A stretch of DNA of 64,000 nucleotides. It comes from Adiantum capillus-veneris (taxonomy: Eukaryota > Streptophyta > Polypodiopsida > Polypodiales > Pteridaceae). Made by a program: the position numbers and the translations under genes. The notes under the pieces are model-generated. The model was not told the DNA's origin and searched no databases. It was given only the letters and a program-made list of their open reading frames with translations. Position 1 is the stretch's first letter; every line of letters begins with the position of its first letter. The stretch lies in assembly GCA_014529385.2 (NCBI GenBank), contig CM043968.1, positions 25,781,513-25,845,512 on the forward strand, given 5' to 3'. Below are positions 62,849 through 64,000 of this stretch, piece after piece.

Positions 62849-63739
62849 ACGATTGTCTCCGACAGAGACCCCAGCTTTACGAGTTTGTTTTGGAAGGCAA
62901 TTTGGGAGAACATTGGCATGCGGTTGCAGTTCTCGTCATCGTTCCACCCGCAGACTGATGGGCAATCTGAGATTGCAAATTCAGTGGTTCTAGATTTATT
63001 GAAGTCTTATATCTCGGATCAGAAGACTCAATGGGATAAGTACCTACCTTTGGTGGAATTTGCTTACAATAACACGATACACTCTTCGACGGGGAAGGTG
63101 CCATTTGAGATTGTTGAAGGTGCTGCGAAGGTTCCACCCTTCCTAACCACGAAAGATAAGATCTTTGAAGCGGATGGATATTTGCGAGACTTGGATACGG
63201 TTGTTGCCAAGGTTCGCGAGACTTTGCAGAAGTCTCAAGAACAACAGAAAAAGGAAGCGGATCGCCATCGTCGCGACTTGAAATTGAAGGAGGATGATTG
63301 GGTGCTCTTACGTTTTGAGAAGGCACGCCTGAGAAAGAAAAAGGGAAAGGAGAGGCTTTTTCCAAAGCTCAGTATGCGATACTACGGACCTTTCCAAATC
63401 ACTGAAAAGATAAATGATGTCTCCTTCCGATTGAAACTGCCAGATACTTGGAGGATTCACAATGCATTTCATGTGAGTCTCTTGAAACCTTTTAAAGGTG
63501 ATGTGCCTGATGATGGAGAGCCTGATGAGCAACCCGAAGTGGAAGAAAACGAGGAGATCCTTGTTCTTGAAGAGATTTTGGCACATAAGGATACGAAGAA
63601 TAAAGGTAAAGTCCGAAGGCGGTTCTTGGTTAAGTTTAAGAACTATCTTGCATTGGATGTGAAGTGGATGGAGGAGGAGAACCTAGCAGATACTCCTCAA
63701 ATTGTGAAACTTTACCTCAATGCTTTTGGTTTAGCGTAG
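62849..63739 (+). pseudogene. Integrase core to chromodomain (element G)
   Basis: IVSDRDPSFTSLFWKAIWEN, SEIANSVVLDLLKSYI, GKVPFEIVEG, DRHRRDLKLKEDDWVLLRF, SFRLKLPDTWRIHNAFH, an acidic linker and the chromodomain FLVKFKNYLALDVKWMEEEN. Fully open after the TAG at 62846. The stop codon of the gene is at 63737-63739. Confidence 0.92.
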
Positions 63740-64000
63740 TCTACTCCAAATGGAACCCAGAATTCAGCTTGGCCGGAGATCTGGTGCAGTGGGATGCACA
63801 AGAGGGGAGTCACTCCACTCCTTTGTCAACAGATGCCTTGATTTAGATACTAGAGTCACTGATGTCTCTTTGGGCTTCAGGGATACTAAAAGCTGACAGT
63901 ATTCTGTTGTATGACTTTATGAAATGGAATTTCTAATTATGATACTGATTTGTTCTTGACTTCTTTAAGTGTAGGAACTGATAGACGAAATGACTGCAGC
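63740..64000 (+). other. G 3' untranslated tail (cut by window end)
   Basis: Matches the H 3' tail (24120-24400, complemented), including GAACTGATAGACGAAATGAC at the very end. The polypurine tract and 3' LTR are expected ~300 bp beyond the window. Confidence 0.85.

Larger units (their letters stand above)
46446..64000 (+). mobile_element. G: group-2 Ty3 element with nested copia and F
   Basis: Plus-strand chromovirus missing its 5' LTR and gag start (it begins at the gag text IAQLF) and running past the window end in its 3' tail. The body is in pieces: gag 46446-47086 and 52384-53126, protease 53127-53467 and 60710-60816, RT to chromodomain 60817-63739. The interruptions are copia (TTAAA duplication) and F (CGGAT duplication). 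Its 3' tail matches H. Confidence 0.92.

Overview
The window is a stretch of nuclear DNA from a repeat-rich land-plant genome and consists almost entirely of transposable elements. The evidence for a plant is chromodomain-bearing Ty3 elements, a Ty1/copia element with a classic plant layout, a LINE with an APE endonuclease and a plant-type CCHC ORF1, and primer-binding sites complementary to plant initiator tRNA-Met and apparently tRNA-Glu. I see no host gene, tRNA, rRNA, CRISPR array or bacterial gene. The lineage within land plants cannot be fixed from the sequence alone.

Layout, left to right. 1-3625: N1, a non-autonomous element (minus strand) with one 519-codon gag/chromodomain-like frame. 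3714-19663: the 5' half of Ty3 element A (plus), carrying nested E (5949-8128, target duplication CCAGG) and nested B (8438-17145, target duplication CCTTC). 19664-22915: the 5' half of a pol-less element C, with a nested solo LTR (20080-21537, target duplication CAGAG). 22916-23255: a piece of the J 3' LTR. 23256-27856: Ty3 element H (minus), broken. 27857-31118: 3' part of Ty3 element L (plus). 31119-39476: 3' half of a Ty3 element, K (minus), interrupted by a 6.9 kb LINE (31775-38640) with a 15-16 bp target duplication. 39477-44377: the 3' LTR and 3' end of C (minus), with Ty3 fragment D (plus) lodged inside the LTR. 44378-46442: the J 5' LTR and internal region (plus). 46446-64000: Ty3 element G (plus), interrupted by a copia element (47087-52378, target duplication TTAAA) and by Ty3 element F (53468-60709, target duplication CGGAT). 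G runs off the right edge.

Three Ty3 groups are visible. Group 1 (A, B, D, K, L and the solo LTR) has ~1.45 kb LTRs and a tRNA-Glu-type primer site. Group 2 (E, G, H) has ~0.55 kb LTRs and an initiator-Met primer site. Group 3 (F) has 1.25 kb LTRs and an initiator-Met primer site. E is a short deletion derivative of group 2. N1, C and J carry no recognisable pol and would need enzymes from other elements.

Two observations go beyond ordinary nesting. First, A-C-J on the plus strand (3714-23255) and K-C-J on the minus strand (31119-46442) look like two halves of one nested insertion. The break points in RNase H, in C and in J match, including the J target duplication (GTGAT at 22911, its complement ATCAC at 44373), so a large inversion or a mis-assembly has split the locus. 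Second, otherwise different LTR families (groups 1 and 2 and C) share a conserved block just after an AATAAA-like signal, seen ten times. Every coding region carries at least one stop, frameshift or deletion, except the single N1 frame. LTR similarity suggests copia and F are the youngest insertions, B is older, and A, K and C are the oldest.
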